Position numbers and translations under genes: made by a program. From DASUXA01 sp036378155 (GTDB lineage: Bacteria; Actinomycetota; Actinomycetes; Mycobacteriales; Micromonosporaceae), in the NCBI GenBank assembly GCA_036378155.1, contig DASUXA010000096.1:1-34748 (forward strand): DNA of 34,748 nt, in the 5' to 3' direction. Under the pieces are notes generated by a model. That model was given only the letters and a program-made list of their open reading frames with translations. It had not been told where the DNA came from and ran no database searches. Positions 6,631-14,158 of this stretch are shown here, one piece after another. How positions within the stretch are numbered: position 1 is the stretch's first letter; every line of letters begins with the position of its first letter.

Positions 6631-9063
6631 ATGGCATCACCGCTCAGCAGGGCGATAGCCGGTATCGCCGCCGTGGTCACCACCGCGGGTGTGGTCGCCG
6701 GCCTCGCCGCCCCGGCATCCGCCGCTCCACCCAGCCCCCCGTCCGCGGCGGGCGGTCCGAGCACCCACAGCACCATCCGGTACGAGTCGCACCACGACAC
6801 CTCGATCCCCCTCGCGCAGATGGCGCCTGCGCCGCTGCGCGACGAGGTGGAGGAGAACGAGCCGATCCACCTGATGCCCAACCGTGGTCACGGCGTGCAC
6901 GCCGACCCGGTGGTACAGACGACGATGGGCGTCGGCGCGCCGACCGTCGGCACCGGATTCGACGCCGTCGGTCAGGGCTTCACCGGCCCGCAGGGCAGCT
7001 TCTCGGTCACCGGTATCCCGCCGGACACCAACGCCGCCGTCGGCACCACCCAGATCGTGGAGATCGTCAACACCGGGTTCGCGGTGTTCAACAAGTCCGG
7101 TGGCGTGCTGTACGGACCGGCGGCGACGAACACCCTGTTCTCCGGGTTCGGCGGCTCGTGTGAGTCCACGAACGACGGTGACGGCGTGGTTCGCTGGGAC
7201 GCCCTGGCGAACCGCTGGGTGATCACCCAGTTCGCCAACGTACGCAGCAGCTCCGGCCCGTACTACGAGTGCGTGGCGGTCAGCCAGACCGCGGACGCCA
7301 CCGGGTCGTGGAACCGGTACTCGTTCCAGTACTCCAGCTTCCCCGACTACCCGAAGCTGTCGGTCTGGCCGGACGCCTACTACGTCACGTACAACCTGTT
7401 CAACTCGACCGGTACCTCGTTCCTCGGCGCCGAGGACTGCGCGATGAACCGGTCGGCGATGCTGTCCGGTACCACCGCCACGCAGCAGTGCTTCACCACG
7501 TCCACCAGCTACGGCGGGCTGCTCGGCGCGGACTTCGAGGGCGGTGCCGCCCCGCCGTCCGGCGAGCCGAACACCGTGGTCGCGCTCGGTACCACCTCGA
7601 CGGATCTCGCCTACTGGAAGTTCCACGTGGACTGGGCGACGCCGGGCAACTCCACGTTCAGCGGTCCGAACACGCTCACCGTCGCCTCGTACACGGCGGC
7701 ATGCGGCTCGTCGGGCACCTGCATCCCGCAGTCGGGTACCACGCAGCAGCTCGACTCGCTGTCCGACCGGGTGATGTTCCGGCTGGCGTACCGCAACTTC
7801 GGCGACCACGAGTCGGTCGTGGTCAACCACGCGGTGACCGCGGGCAGCTCGGTGGGCGTGCGGTGGTACGAGCTGCGCAACCTGTCCGGCACGCCCACGG
7901 TGTACCAGCAGGGCACCTATGCGCCGGACTCGACGTACCGGTGGATGGGTTCGATCGCGATGGACAAGTCCGGCGACATCGCTCTCGGGTACTCCGCGTC
8001 CTCCTCGTCGATCCACCCGCAGATCCGGGTCACCGGGCGACTGGCGGGCGACGCGCTGGGGCAGATGACCCAGGGCGAGACGACGCTGGTGTCCGGCAAC
8101 GGGTCGCAGACCTCGTACTCGCGCTGGGGCGACTACTCGTCGATGGTGGTCGACCCGTCCGACGGCTGCACGTTCTGGTACGCCCAGGAGTACATCCCGT
8201 CGAACGGCAACTTCAACTGGAAGACCCACCTGCACTCGTTCACGCTGCCGGGTTGCGGCGGGTCCACGGGCGGCAACGACTTCTCGATCTCGGTCAACCC
8301 GTCGTCGGGTTCGGTGACCGCGGGCGGCTCGACGACCGCCACGGTGAGCACCGCGGTGACCTCCGGGTCGGCGGAGACCGTGTCGCTGTCCGCGAGCGGC
8401 GCGCCGGCGGGCGTGACCGTCTCGTTCAGCCCGTCGTCGGTGACCGCCGGCGGCTCGTCGACGATGACGATCTCCACATCCAGTTCGGCGCCGAGCGGCG
8501 CGTACACCATCACGATCACCGGCACCTCGGCCTCGGCCAGCCACAGCACCGGCTACAACCTGGCGGTCAACGGTACGAGCGGCTGTTCGAGTCCCGGCCA
8601 GAAGCTCATGAACCCGGGCTTCGAGTCGGGTAACACGGCCTGGTCGTCGACCTCGGGCGTGATCGGACAGTACGGCCCGTACGAGCCGACCCACTCGGGT
8701 AGCTGGGACGCGTGGATGGACGGGTACGGCACCACGCACACGGACACGCTGTCCCAGTCGGTGACCCTGCCGTCGGGGTGCAGCAGCTACCTGTTCAGCT
8801 TCTGGATCCACATCGACACCGATGAGTACACGTCGTCCACCGCGTACGACACGCTCAAGGTGCAGGTGCTCAGCAGCAGCGGAACGGTACTGGCGACCCT
8901 GCGCACGTTCTCGAACCTCAACGCGAACAGCGGGTACACCCAGGTGTCCCTGGACATCCACCAGTGGGCCGGTGCCACCGTGGTCCTGAAGTTCACCGGC
9001 AGCGAGGACGTCTCGCTGCAGACGTCGTTCGTCGTGGACGACACGGCGGTCAACGTCTCCTGA
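6631..9063 (+). CDS. Large secreted beta-rich protein with Ig-like and C-terminal sandwich domains
   Basis: An 810-residue exported protein. A classical signal peptide (residues 1-32) ends APASA/APP. Residues about 105-545 form one domain with GIPPDTNAAVGTTQIVEIVNTG, VRWDALANRWVITQF, YPKLSVWPDAYYVTYN and RWGDYSSMVVDP, resembling beta-propeller-like domains found in secreted bacterial proteins of unknown role. Residues about 549-645 are a Ser/Thr/Gly-rich Ig-like domain (DFSISVNPSSGSVTAGGS...YNLAVNG), of the kind linked to secreted peptidases and glycan-active proteins. Residues about 650-810 begin with LMNPGFESGNTAWSS and look like a carbohydrate-binding or jelly-roll sandwich. No catalytic motif is recognised. 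The ATG at 6631 follows GAAGGGA. Transcription ends at the strong hairpin at 9073. Confidence 0.85.
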   Translation: MASPLSRAIAGIAAVVTTAGVVAGLAAPASAAPPSPPSAAGGPSTHSTIRYESHHDTSIPLAQMAPAPLRDEVEENEPIHLMPNRGHGVHADPVVQTTMGVGAPTVGTGFDAVGQGFTGPQGSFSVTGIPPDTNAAVGTTQIVEIVNTGFAVFNKSGGVLYGPAATNTLFSGFGGSCESTNDGDGVVRWDALANRWVITQFANVRSSSGPYYECVAVSQTADATGSWNRYSFQYSSFPDYPKLSVWPDAYYVTYNLFNSTGTSFLGAEDCAMNRSAMLSGTTATQQCFTTSTSYGGLLGADFEGGAAPPSGEPNTVVALGTTSTDLAYWKFHVDWATPGNSTFSGPNTLTVASYTAACGSSGTCIPQSGTTQQLDSLSDRVMFRLAYRNFGDHESVVVNHAVTAGSSVGVRWYELRNLSGTPTVYQQGTYAPDSTYRWMGSIAMDKSGDIALGYSASSSSIHPQIRVTGRLAGDALGQMTQGETTLVSGNGSQTSYSRWGDYSSMVVDPSDGCTFWYAQEYIPSNGNFNWKTHLHSFTLPGCGGSTGGNDFSISVNPSSGSVTAGGSTTATVSTAVTSGSAETVSLSASGAPAGVTVSFSPSSVTAGGSSTMTISTSSSAPSGAYTITITGTSASASHSTGYNLAVNGTSGCSSPGQKLMNPGFESGNTAWSSTSGVIGQYGPYEPTHSGSWDAWMDGYGTTHTDTLSQSVTLPSGCSSYLFSFWIHIDTDEYTSSTAYDTLKVQVLSSSGTVLATLRTFSNLNANSGYTQVSLDIHQWAGATVVLKFTGSEDVSLQTSFVVDDTAVNVS

Positions 9064-9072
9064 TCGGGTAGT

Positions 9073-9108
9073 CGTCGGGGCGCGCCGGCACACCGGCGCG
9101 CCCCGACG
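9073..9108. terminator. Bidirectional hairpin terminator
   Basis: A perfect 16-bp inverted repeat: CGTCGGGGCGCGCCGG (9073-9088), loop CACA, and its complement 9093-9108. It lies in the 77-base gap between the convergent secreted-protein and malic-enzyme genes. No U-tract follows, as is common in high-GC actinobacteria. Confidence 0.85.
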
Positions 9109-9140
9109 CACACCCGCGAACCTCGCGTGCCTTGCGGCCG

Positions 9141-10337
9141 CTACGCCCGCGCCACACCGTCCCGCCGCGCCGCGTCCGCCACCGCGTGTGCCACCGCCGG
9201 GGCGACCCTCGGGTCGAGCGGGCTCGGCACGATCGCGTCGGCGGTCAACTCGTCGGCGACCACCCCGGCGATCGCCTCCGCCGCCGCCACCTTCATGCCC
9301 TCGGTGATCCGGGTGGCGCGCGCGTCCAGTGCGCCCCGGAACACGCCGGGAAAGGCGAGCACGTTGTTGATCTGGTTCGGGAAGTCGCTGCGACCGGTGG
9401 CGACCACCGCCGCATGCCGGGCGGCGACGGTCGGGTGTACCTCCGGATTCGGGTTCGCCAGGGCGAACACGATGCCGTGCGGGGCCATCGCGGCGACCGC
9501 GTCCTCCGGGATCTGTCCGCCGGACACCCCGATCAGCACGTCGGCGCCGCGCAGCGCGTCGGCGATACCGCCGGTGAGCCGGGCGGCGTTCGTCATCTCG
9601 GCGATTTCCGCCTTGACGTCGCCCAGACCGGCACGGTCGGCGTGGATCACGCCCCGCGAATCGGCCACGACGACCTGACCGGCGTTCACGCCGCCGGCGA
9701 TCAGCATCCGGGTCACGGCGACACCGGCGGCTCCCGCGCCGGACACCACGACGCGAAGGTCGCCGAGCTTGCGACCGAGCACGGCGGCGGCGTTACGCAG
9801 CGCGGCGAGCACCACGATCGCCGTACCGTGCTGGTCGTCGTGGAACACCGGGATGGGCAGCGCCTCGTCGAGCCGACGTTCCACCTCGAAGCAGCGCGGG
9901 GCGGAGATGTCTTCGAGGTTGATGCCGCCGAAGGACGGCGCGATGGCGGTCACCGCCGCGACGATCTCGTCCACGTCCTGGGTGGCGAGGCAGACCGGTA
10001 CCGCGTCGACGCCGCCGAACTGCTTGAACAGGACGGCTTTGCCCTCCATCACGGGCAGTGCCGCGCGGGGACCGATGTTGCCCAGTCCGAGCACCGCCGA
10101 GCCGTCCGTCACCACGGCGACCGTGTGCCCGACCCAGGTGTACTCCTCGGCGAGGCTCGGGTCGGCGGCGATGGCGTCGCAGACGCGCGCCACGCCGGGC
10201 GTGTACGCCAGCGACAGGTCCTCGCGGCTGGACAGCGGAACGGTGGAGGCGACGACCATCTTGCCGCGCCGGTGCAGAGCGAAGACCGGGTCGTCGGGGT
10301 CCGGGCGGTGGGCGGCCTCGGGCGTTGGTGTGGTCAC
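9141..10337 (-). CDS. NAD(P)-dependent malic enzyme
   Basis: A 398-residue short-form bacterial malic enzyme that decarboxylates malate to pyruvate with reduction of NAD(P). Visible features are the catalytic Tyr in LAYTPGVA (Tyr45), the Lys in MEGKAVLFKQFGG (Lys100), the metal site with LEDIS and FHDDQHGTA (165-173), the nucleotide-binding motif SGAGAAGVA (199-207) and FALANPNPEV. The length is normal for the family. Coenzyme preference cannot be judged by eye. A -10-like TAGACT (10428-10423, reverse strand) gives a leader of about 80 bases, and a CRP-like palindrome is centred 41.5 bases upstream of the predicted start of transcription, which points to catabolite/cAMP control. Confidence 0.94.
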   Translation of the reverse strand: MTTPTPEAAHRPDPDDPVFALHRRGKMVVASTVPLSSREDLSLAYTPGVARVCDAIAADPSLAEEYTWVGHTVAVVTDGSAVLGLGNIGPRAALPVMEGKAVLFKQFGGVDAVPVCLATQDVDEIVAAVTAIAPSFGGINLEDISAPRCFEVERRLDEALPIPVFHDDQHGTAIVVLAALRNAAAVLGRKLGDLRVVVSGAGAAGVAVTRMLIAGGVNAGQVVVADSRGVIHADRAGLGDVKAEIAEMTNAARLTGGIADALRGADVLIGVSGGQIPEDAVAAMAPHGIVFALANPNPEVHPTVAARHAAVVATGRSDFPNQINNVLAFPGVFRGALDARATRITEGMKVAAAEAIAGVVADELTADAIVPSPLDPRVAPAVAHAVADAARRDGVARA

Positions 10338-10422
10338 TGGCGTACTCCTCTGCCAGGTGGTCGATCGGCGACCGGCGGTGGCCGGCTGGAGACGTATGCG
10401 GGGATTGCCCGAGGTGTGGCGA

Positions 10423-10464
10423 AGTCTAGCCCGCGCGACCGACTGTGACGGTGAGCGGGATCAC
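10423..10464 (-). promoter_or_regulatory. Malic enzyme promoter with CRP-like operator
   Basis: On the reverse strand TAGACT (10428-10423) is a good actinobacterial -10 and predicts transcription from about 10416. The site GTGAGCGGGATCAC (10451-10464) matches the CRP core GTGA-N6-TCAC and its centre (10457.5) lies at -41.5, the standard position of a class II activator. No good -35 hexamer is present, which agrees with activator dependence. Site and spacing are seen directly; the regulator is inferred. Confidence 0.55.
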
Positions 10465-10651
10465 ACATCCTGCCATACCGCCGCCCCCGATCCCAGCCTC
10501 GCCACCGAGCCCGTCACCTGTCGACTCACAGCCTTCCTGACCAGCACTGACGGCGGGCAACCCCGGCGCGGAGCAGACCAGACCCGGATCGAAAGCCGCA
10601 CGAGTGGCGATCGCGAACCGACGACCCGATCGCATCGGTAGCCGATGCCGA
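10465..10651. other. Intergenic stretch without recognised features
   Basis: Between the malic enzyme promoter and the 79-bp repeats. I see no credible gene on either strand, only short frames that share the composition of the repeats. Confidence 0.5.
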
Positions 10652-10809
10652 GCCCGCCCGCCCGGAGCGCGGCAGCGCGTCGCACCGCGACCGAACAGGT
10701 CGAGAGCCGGATGCCCCACGCAGAGATCAAGCCCGCCCGCCCGGAGCGCGGCAGCGCGTCGCACCGCGACCGAACAGGTCGGGAGCCGGATGCCCCACGA
10801 AGGGATCAA
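10652..10809. repeat. 79-bp direct tandem repeat x2
   Basis: Two adjacent 79-bp copies (10652-10730 and 10731-10809) beginning GCCCGCCCGCCCGGAGCGCG and ending GATCAA; they differ at only a few positions. A third, decayed beginning (GCCTGATCGCCCGGAG) follows at 10810. The second copy covers the stop codon of sodX. The unit is not a multiple of three and is not itself coding. Confidence 0.93.
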
Positions 10810-10845
10810 GCCTGATCGCCCGGAGTGGGGCGCCGGCTCCCGACC
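10777..10845. terminator. Long imperfect hairpin over the sodX 3' end
   Basis: The left arm GGTCGGGAGCCGGATGCCCC plus AC (10777-10798) pairs with the right arm GTGGGGCGCCGGCTCCCGACC (10825-10845, given here as 21 positions with one bulge). The loop holds the sodX stop codon. The right arm is part of the 24-bp repeat and the left arm part of the 79-bp repeat, so the two repeat types are related as inverted copies. It could end sodX transcription or stabilise its 3' end; which of these is inference. Confidence 0.5.
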
Positions 10846-11183
10846 TCACCAGGGCGCCGGCTCCCGACCTCGCCAGGGCGCCGGCTCCCGACCCACGACA
10901 GCCGCGGCCAGTAGCGCAGCAGCACGCGCCCGACGACCTCGCCCGGCCCGTACCGCGCCGAGTCGTCCGAGCCGTACGGGTTGTCGCCCACCACCCACCA
11001 GCCGCCGGCGACGTGCCGCTGTGCCCGCTTGACGAACAGTCCCGCCTCGCCCGGGAACCGGACCACCACGACCTGTCCGGGGCGGGCCCGACCGGTACGG
11101 CGGACCAGCAGGGCATCACCGGCGCGCAGGGTGGGCGCCATGGACGGTCCCTGTACGAGGACCGCGAAAACGGGGCATCGCAT
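10806..11183 (-). CDS. sodX: Nickel-type superoxide dismutase maturation protease (S26 family), repeat-extended C-terminus
   Basis: A 125-residue S26 signal-peptidase-like protein. The catalytic Ser is in QGPSMAPTL (Ser14) and the Lys in LFVKRAQ (Lys52); GGWWVVGDNPYGSDDS is the S26 box with the conserved GDN. SodX proteins remove the N-terminal extension of Ni-SOD so that its first His can bind nickel. Position supports this: it diverges from sodN with an 84-base gap. The start is the ATG at 11183, preceded by GGAGGT. The last 28 or so residues, VGSRRPGEVGSRRPGEVGSRRP and a short tail, are translated 24-bp tandem repeats, followed by sequence from the 79-bp repeat, beyond the normal end of the fold (about residue 96). 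The tail is probably dispensable. Confidence 0.9.
   Translation of the reverse strand: MRCPVFAVLVQGPSMAPTLRAGDALLVRRTGRARPGQVVVVRFPGEAGLFVKRAQRHVAGGWWVVGDNPYGSDDSARYGPGEVVGRVLLRYWPRLSWVGSRRPGEVGSRRPGEVGSRRPTPGDQA
10828..10893. repeat. 24-bp tandem repeat (about 2.7 copies) in the sodX 3' coding end
   Basis: Unit GGGCGCCGGCTCCCGACCTC followed by RCCA: copies 10828-10851, 10852-10875 and a partial copy 10876-10893. On the coding strand each unit adds eight residues (VGSRRPGE) to SodX without a frame change. Confidence 0.95.
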
Positions 11184-11267
11184 CGGACCTCCGTACTACC
11201 GGACAGCGGCGCGGGGTAGGGTCGCTTGGAGAGGATCATCCCACCACGTGAACCCAGGAGGGTCCCG

Positions 11268-11672
11268 ATGCGACTGCCGCGCTTCCTGACTCCGCGTACT
11301 GTCGTGCGCGCTCACTGCGACCTGCCGTGCGGCGTGTACGACCCCGCCCAGGCGAGGATCGAGGCCGAGTCGGTCAAGGCGATCTGCGAGAAGTACCAGG
11401 CGAACACCGACCCGGAGTTCCGCACCCGCGCCCTGATGATCAAGGAGCAGCGCGCTGAGCTGGTCAAGCACCACCTCTGGGTGCTGTGGACCGACTACTT
11501 CAAGGCGCCGCACTTCGAGAAGTACCCGCAGCTGCACCAGCTGTTCAACGAGGCGACCAAGCTGGCTGGGGCGAGCGGCGCCAAGGGCTCCGCGGACCCG
11601 GCGGTAGCCGAGCAGCTGCTGGGCAAGATCGACGAGATCGCGAAGATCTTCTGGGAGACCAAGCAGGCGTGA
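11268..11672 (+). CDS. sodN: Nickel superoxide dismutase
   Basis: A 134-residue precursor of cytoplasmic Ni-SOD, which dismutates superoxide to oxygen and hydrogen peroxide. The nickel hook is HCDLPCGVYDP; His16, Cys17 and Cys21 become His1, Cys2 and Cys6 after removal of the 15-residue propeptide MRLPRFLTPRTVVRA by SodX. The mature chain is 119 residues, near the usual 117, and the four-helix-bundle sequence (KAICEKYQANTDPEF, HHLWVLWTDYFKAPHFEKYP) is typical. The start is the ATG at 11268 because AGGAGGG lies at 11256-11262; an upstream in-frame ATG (11226) has no ribosome-binding site. The stop overlaps the next gene (GTGA). Confidence 0.97.
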   Translation: MRLPRFLTPRTVVRAHCDLPCGVYDPAQARIEAESVKAICEKYQANTDPEFRTRALMIKEQRAELVKHHLWVLWTDYFKAPHFEKYPQLHQLFNEATKLAGASGAKGSADPAVAEQLLGKIDEIAKIFWETKQA

Positions 11673-12199
11673 GCGAGGCTCCCGTTGTTCGGCCGGCACG
11701 TCCTGCGGACGTGCCGGCCATTGTTTCTCTGGTACACGACCTGGCCGCCTACGAGAAGGCGCCGGAGTCCTGCCACCTGACCACGGAGCAACTGCACGCC
11801 GCCCTGTTCGCCCCGCACGCGGCGCTGTACGGGCACGTGGCGGTCGCCGGCTCGGGCGAGGTCGTCGGCTTCGCGCTGTGGTTTCTCAACTTCTCCACGT
11901 GGGAGGGCGTGCACGGCATCTACCTCGAGGACCTGTACGTGCGACCGGAGTGGCGCGGCAGCGGCGCCGGTCGCGCGCTGCTCGCCGAACTCGCCCGGCT
12001 GTGCGTGGAGCGCGGGTACGTGCGGCTCGAATGGTGGGTACTGCGCTGGAACCCGGCTCGCGACTTCTACCACGCGATCGGCGCGCACGCGATGGAGGAA
12101 TGGGTGCCGTACCGGCTGACCGGCGAACCGCTGCGCGCCCTGGCGTCCGGTACCGGACGCGGATCGCCGAGGCTGCCGCAGCCCGGAGCGAGCGCCTAG
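11669..12199 (+). CDS. GNAT acetyltransferase, SSAT/thialysine-type
   Basis: A 176-residue acetyltransferase. The acetyl-CoA motif A is GIYLEDLYVRPEWRGSGAGRALLAEL in two parts (IYLEDLYVRPEWRGSG and GRALLAELARLC), preceded by GFALWFLNFSTWEGVHG and followed by RLEWWVLRWNPARDFYHAIGA, a pattern close to the spermidine/spermine or thialysine N-acetyltransferases. Likely an amine acetyltransferase; substrate unknown. GTG at 11669 overlaps the sodN stop, so it is translationally coupled to sodN, although a role in SOD maturation is not known. The Gly/Ser/Arg-rich last 20 residues are probably disordered. Confidence 0.86.
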   Translation: MSEAPVVRPARPADVPAIVSLVHDLAAYEKAPESCHLTTEQLHAALFAPHAALYGHVAVAGSGEVVGFALWFLNFSTWEGVHGIYLEDLYVRPEWRGSGAGRALLAELARLCVERGYVRLEWWVLRWNPARDFYHAIGAHAMEEWVPYRLTGEPLRALASGTGRGSPRLPQPGASA

Positions 12200-12231
12200 A
12201 GTCGGGCACGCAGGCACTGGGGGGAGACCGC

Positions 12232-12678
12232 ATGACGCCGTTCGCCGACACCGTCAGCACCGAGGAGGACCTCGTCATCCTCGTGGTGCCCGCGTACAGC
12301 GGCTACCTGTCGGTGCTGCGTACCGCCACCGCCGGGCTCGCCGCGCGGCTCCAGTTCACTCTCGACGAGATCGAGGATCTGCGGATCGCGGTCGACGAGG
12401 CGTGCGCGATGCTGCTCGCCTTGGCTGCGGTCGACGCAGAGCTCACCTGCCGCTTCGAGGTGACCGAGGACGCGCTGTCGATCGAGGTGGGCGTCGACAG
12501 CGACGGCGGGCACCTGCCCGGCACCCAGTCGTTCGCGTGGCAGGTGCTGACCGCGCTGGCGGGCGACGTCAGCACGAGTACCGAACCGGCGCCCGGTGGA
12601 CGCCAGCGGGTGACGATCCGGCTCGCCAAGCGTCGACCCGACGCGGGACCGGTGGCGGGACGAGCCGCGTCCGCCTGA
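12232..12678 (+). CDS. Anti-sigma regulatory factor, HATPase (RsbW-like) kinase
   Basis: A 148-residue GHKL ATPase of the RsbW/SpoIIAB type. The N-box is in DEIEDLRIAVDEACAMLLALA and a weak G-box region follows (SFAWQVLTALAGDV). Members bind and silence SigB/SigF-type sigma factors and phosphorylate anti-anti-sigma proteins. No sigma factor or STAS antagonist gene is adjacent, so this is an orphan whose partner is elsewhere. The ATG at 12232 follows GGGGGAGA; TAGAGT at 12197-12202 is a fair -10, overlapping the end of the GNAT gene. The convergent membrane protein gene ends four bases downstream. Confidence 0.82.
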   Translation: MTPFADTVSTEEDLVILVVPAYSGYLSVLRTATAGLAARLQFTLDEIEDLRIAVDEACAMLLALAAVDAELTCRFEVTEDALSIEVGVDSDGGHLPGTQSFAWQVLTALAGDVSTSTEPAPGGRQRVTIRLAKRRPDAGPVAGRAASA

Positions 12679-12682
12679 CTCG

Positions 12683-13078
12683 TCAGCGGATGCCGAGCGC
12701 CTCGCGCGACGTGGGCGCGAGCAGCAGACCGGCGCCGAGCAGCCCGAGCAGGATGACCGGTACGCCGAGCCAGAGCTGCCCCGCCTGCACCATCAGGTAG
12801 CCGACCGGCAGGCAGAGCAGTTCGAGGACGATCGCCGGGCCGCGCGCCCAGGATCGGCGCTGCCGCAGGTACCAGGCGAGCACCGCGAACACGAGCGTCA
12901 GCACCGCGAAGTACGCCGTGGTCGCCAACGCGTCCCGCAGGCTGCCCGGTCGGGCGGTGACGTCGTCGTACACGAACAACCCGGTGACGCCGGCGAGCGC
13001 GACCGCCTGCACGGCGAGGACCCACACGGCCCAGCGCAGCGACGCGGGCGTACGAGTGACCTGTCCGGGTTCTTTCAC
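12683..13078 (-). CDS. Small integral membrane protein, about four helices
   Basis: A 131-residue hydrophobic protein. Predicted membrane segments are about residues 15-35 (WAVWVLAVQAVALAGVTGLF), 50-70 (ATTAYFAVLTLVFAVLAWYL), 80-98 and 103-121 (VPVILLGLLGAGLLLAP). The loop YLRQRRSWARG is positively charged. No family motif is recognised beyond similarity to small conserved actinobacterial membrane proteins. The GTG at 13078 follows AAGGTGG. It diverges from the diacylglycerol kinase gene with a 33-base gap. Confidence 0.78.
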   Translation of the reverse strand: MKEPGQVTRTPASLRWAVWVLAVQAVALAGVTGLFVYDDVTARPGSLRDALATTAYFAVLTLVFAVLAWYLRQRRSWARGPAIVLELLCLPVGYLMVQAGQLWLGVPVILLGLLGAGLLLAPTSREALGIR

Positions 13079-13111
13079 ACCCGCCACCTTACCGCCGGGT
13101 ACAGTGCGCCC

Positions 13112-14047
13112 ATGCGGGCGCTTCTCCTCGTCAACCCAGCTGCGACCACGACCAGCGCGCGCAGTCGCGACGTACTGGTGCGGGCGCTGCGCAGCGAGGT
13201 CGACCTGGAGGTCGCGAGCACGAAGCGGCGCGGGCACGCGGCGGCGATGTGTGCCGAGGCGGCGCGGGGCGGGGTGGACCTGGTCGTCACGCTCGGCGGC
13301 GACGGCACGGTCAACGAGGCGGTCAACGGTCTGCTCGCCGACGGTCCGGGCGAGCGGGTGCCGGCGCTGGCGGTGGTGCCGGGCGGCTCGACGAACGTGT
13401 TCGCCAGGGCGCTCGGGCTGCCCAGGGACTGGACCGAGGGCGCGGCGGTGATCCTGGAGGCGCTGCGCGAGGGGCGCAGCCGGTCGATCGGGCTGGGTCG
13501 GGCGGACGAGCGGTACTTCACGTTCTGTGCCGGTCTGGGGTTCGACGCCGAGGTGATCCGCCGGGTCGAGCAGTACCGGCTGCGCGGGCGGGTCGCCTCG
13601 CCGTCGCTGTACCTGCAGGCGATGGCGGAACGGTTCGTCACCAAGCAGGAGATGCGGCACACCGAGATCACGTTGGAGCGTCCCGCCGAGGAACCGGTGC
13701 CCGGGTTGTCCACGGTCGTCGTGCAGAACACCTCGCCGTGGACGTACTTCGGCGGGCGTCCGGTCGACGCCTGTCCGCAGGCGTCGTTCGACCTGGGGCT
13801 GGATCTGATGGCGATGAAGGGGCTGCGGGTACCGAGCACGATGCGCGCGCTCACCGGGTTGCTCCGCCCAGGGGTCGACGGCGCCGGCGGACCGCGCGGC
13901 AAGCGGGTGTTCCGCCTGCACGACGTGGCTGAGTTCACGTTGTGCGCAAACGGACCTGTCGCCTTCCAGGTGGACGGCGACTACCTCGGCGAGCGGGAAA
14001 AAGTGACGTTCACCTCGGTATCGACGGCGCTACGAGTGATCGTTTGA
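13112..14047 (+). CDS. Diacylglycerol kinase family lipid kinase
   Basis: A 311-residue soluble lipid kinase of the DagK/YegS type. It carries the catalytic-domain motif TLGGDGTVNEAVNGL (residues 60-74), PGGSTNVFARALG (90-102) and a C-terminal sandwich domain with FQVDGDYLG (near 290-298). It likely phosphorylates diacylglycerol for phospholipid recycling at the membrane; related enzymes accept sphingosine or other lipids. A -10-like TACAGT (13100-13105) lies exactly 12 bases before the ATG and there is no Shine-Dalgarno sequence, so a leaderless mRNA is likely. Confidence 0.92.
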   Translation: MRALLLVNPAATTTSARSRDVLVRALRSEVDLEVASTKRRGHAAAMCAEAARGGVDLVVTLGGDGTVNEAVNGLLADGPGERVPALAVVPGGSTNVFARALGLPRDWTEGAAVILEALREGRSRSIGLGRADERYFTFCAGLGFDAEVIRRVEQYRLRGRVASPSLYLQAMAERFVTKQEMRHTEITLERPAEEPVPGLSTVVVQNTSPWTYFGGRPVDACPQASFDLGLDLMAMKGLRVPSTMRALTGLLRPGVDGAGGPRGKRVFRLHDVAEFTLCANGPVAFQVDGDYLGEREKVTFTSVSTALRVIV

Positions 14048-14158
14048 GCCCACCCATCGACGCCGAACGTCCTCACGCTGCGTAGCTCCTCGTACGATCA
14101 CCATTACACTGCGTCGCAGCAGGCTTCATCCGTTAGGGCGAAACTCGGACAAACAACC

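Noticed and set aside
10652..10893. CRISPR array or phage attachment site in the repeat block
   Set aside because: Repeats are directly adjacent with no spacers, no cas genes are present, and there is no integrase or tRNA gene.
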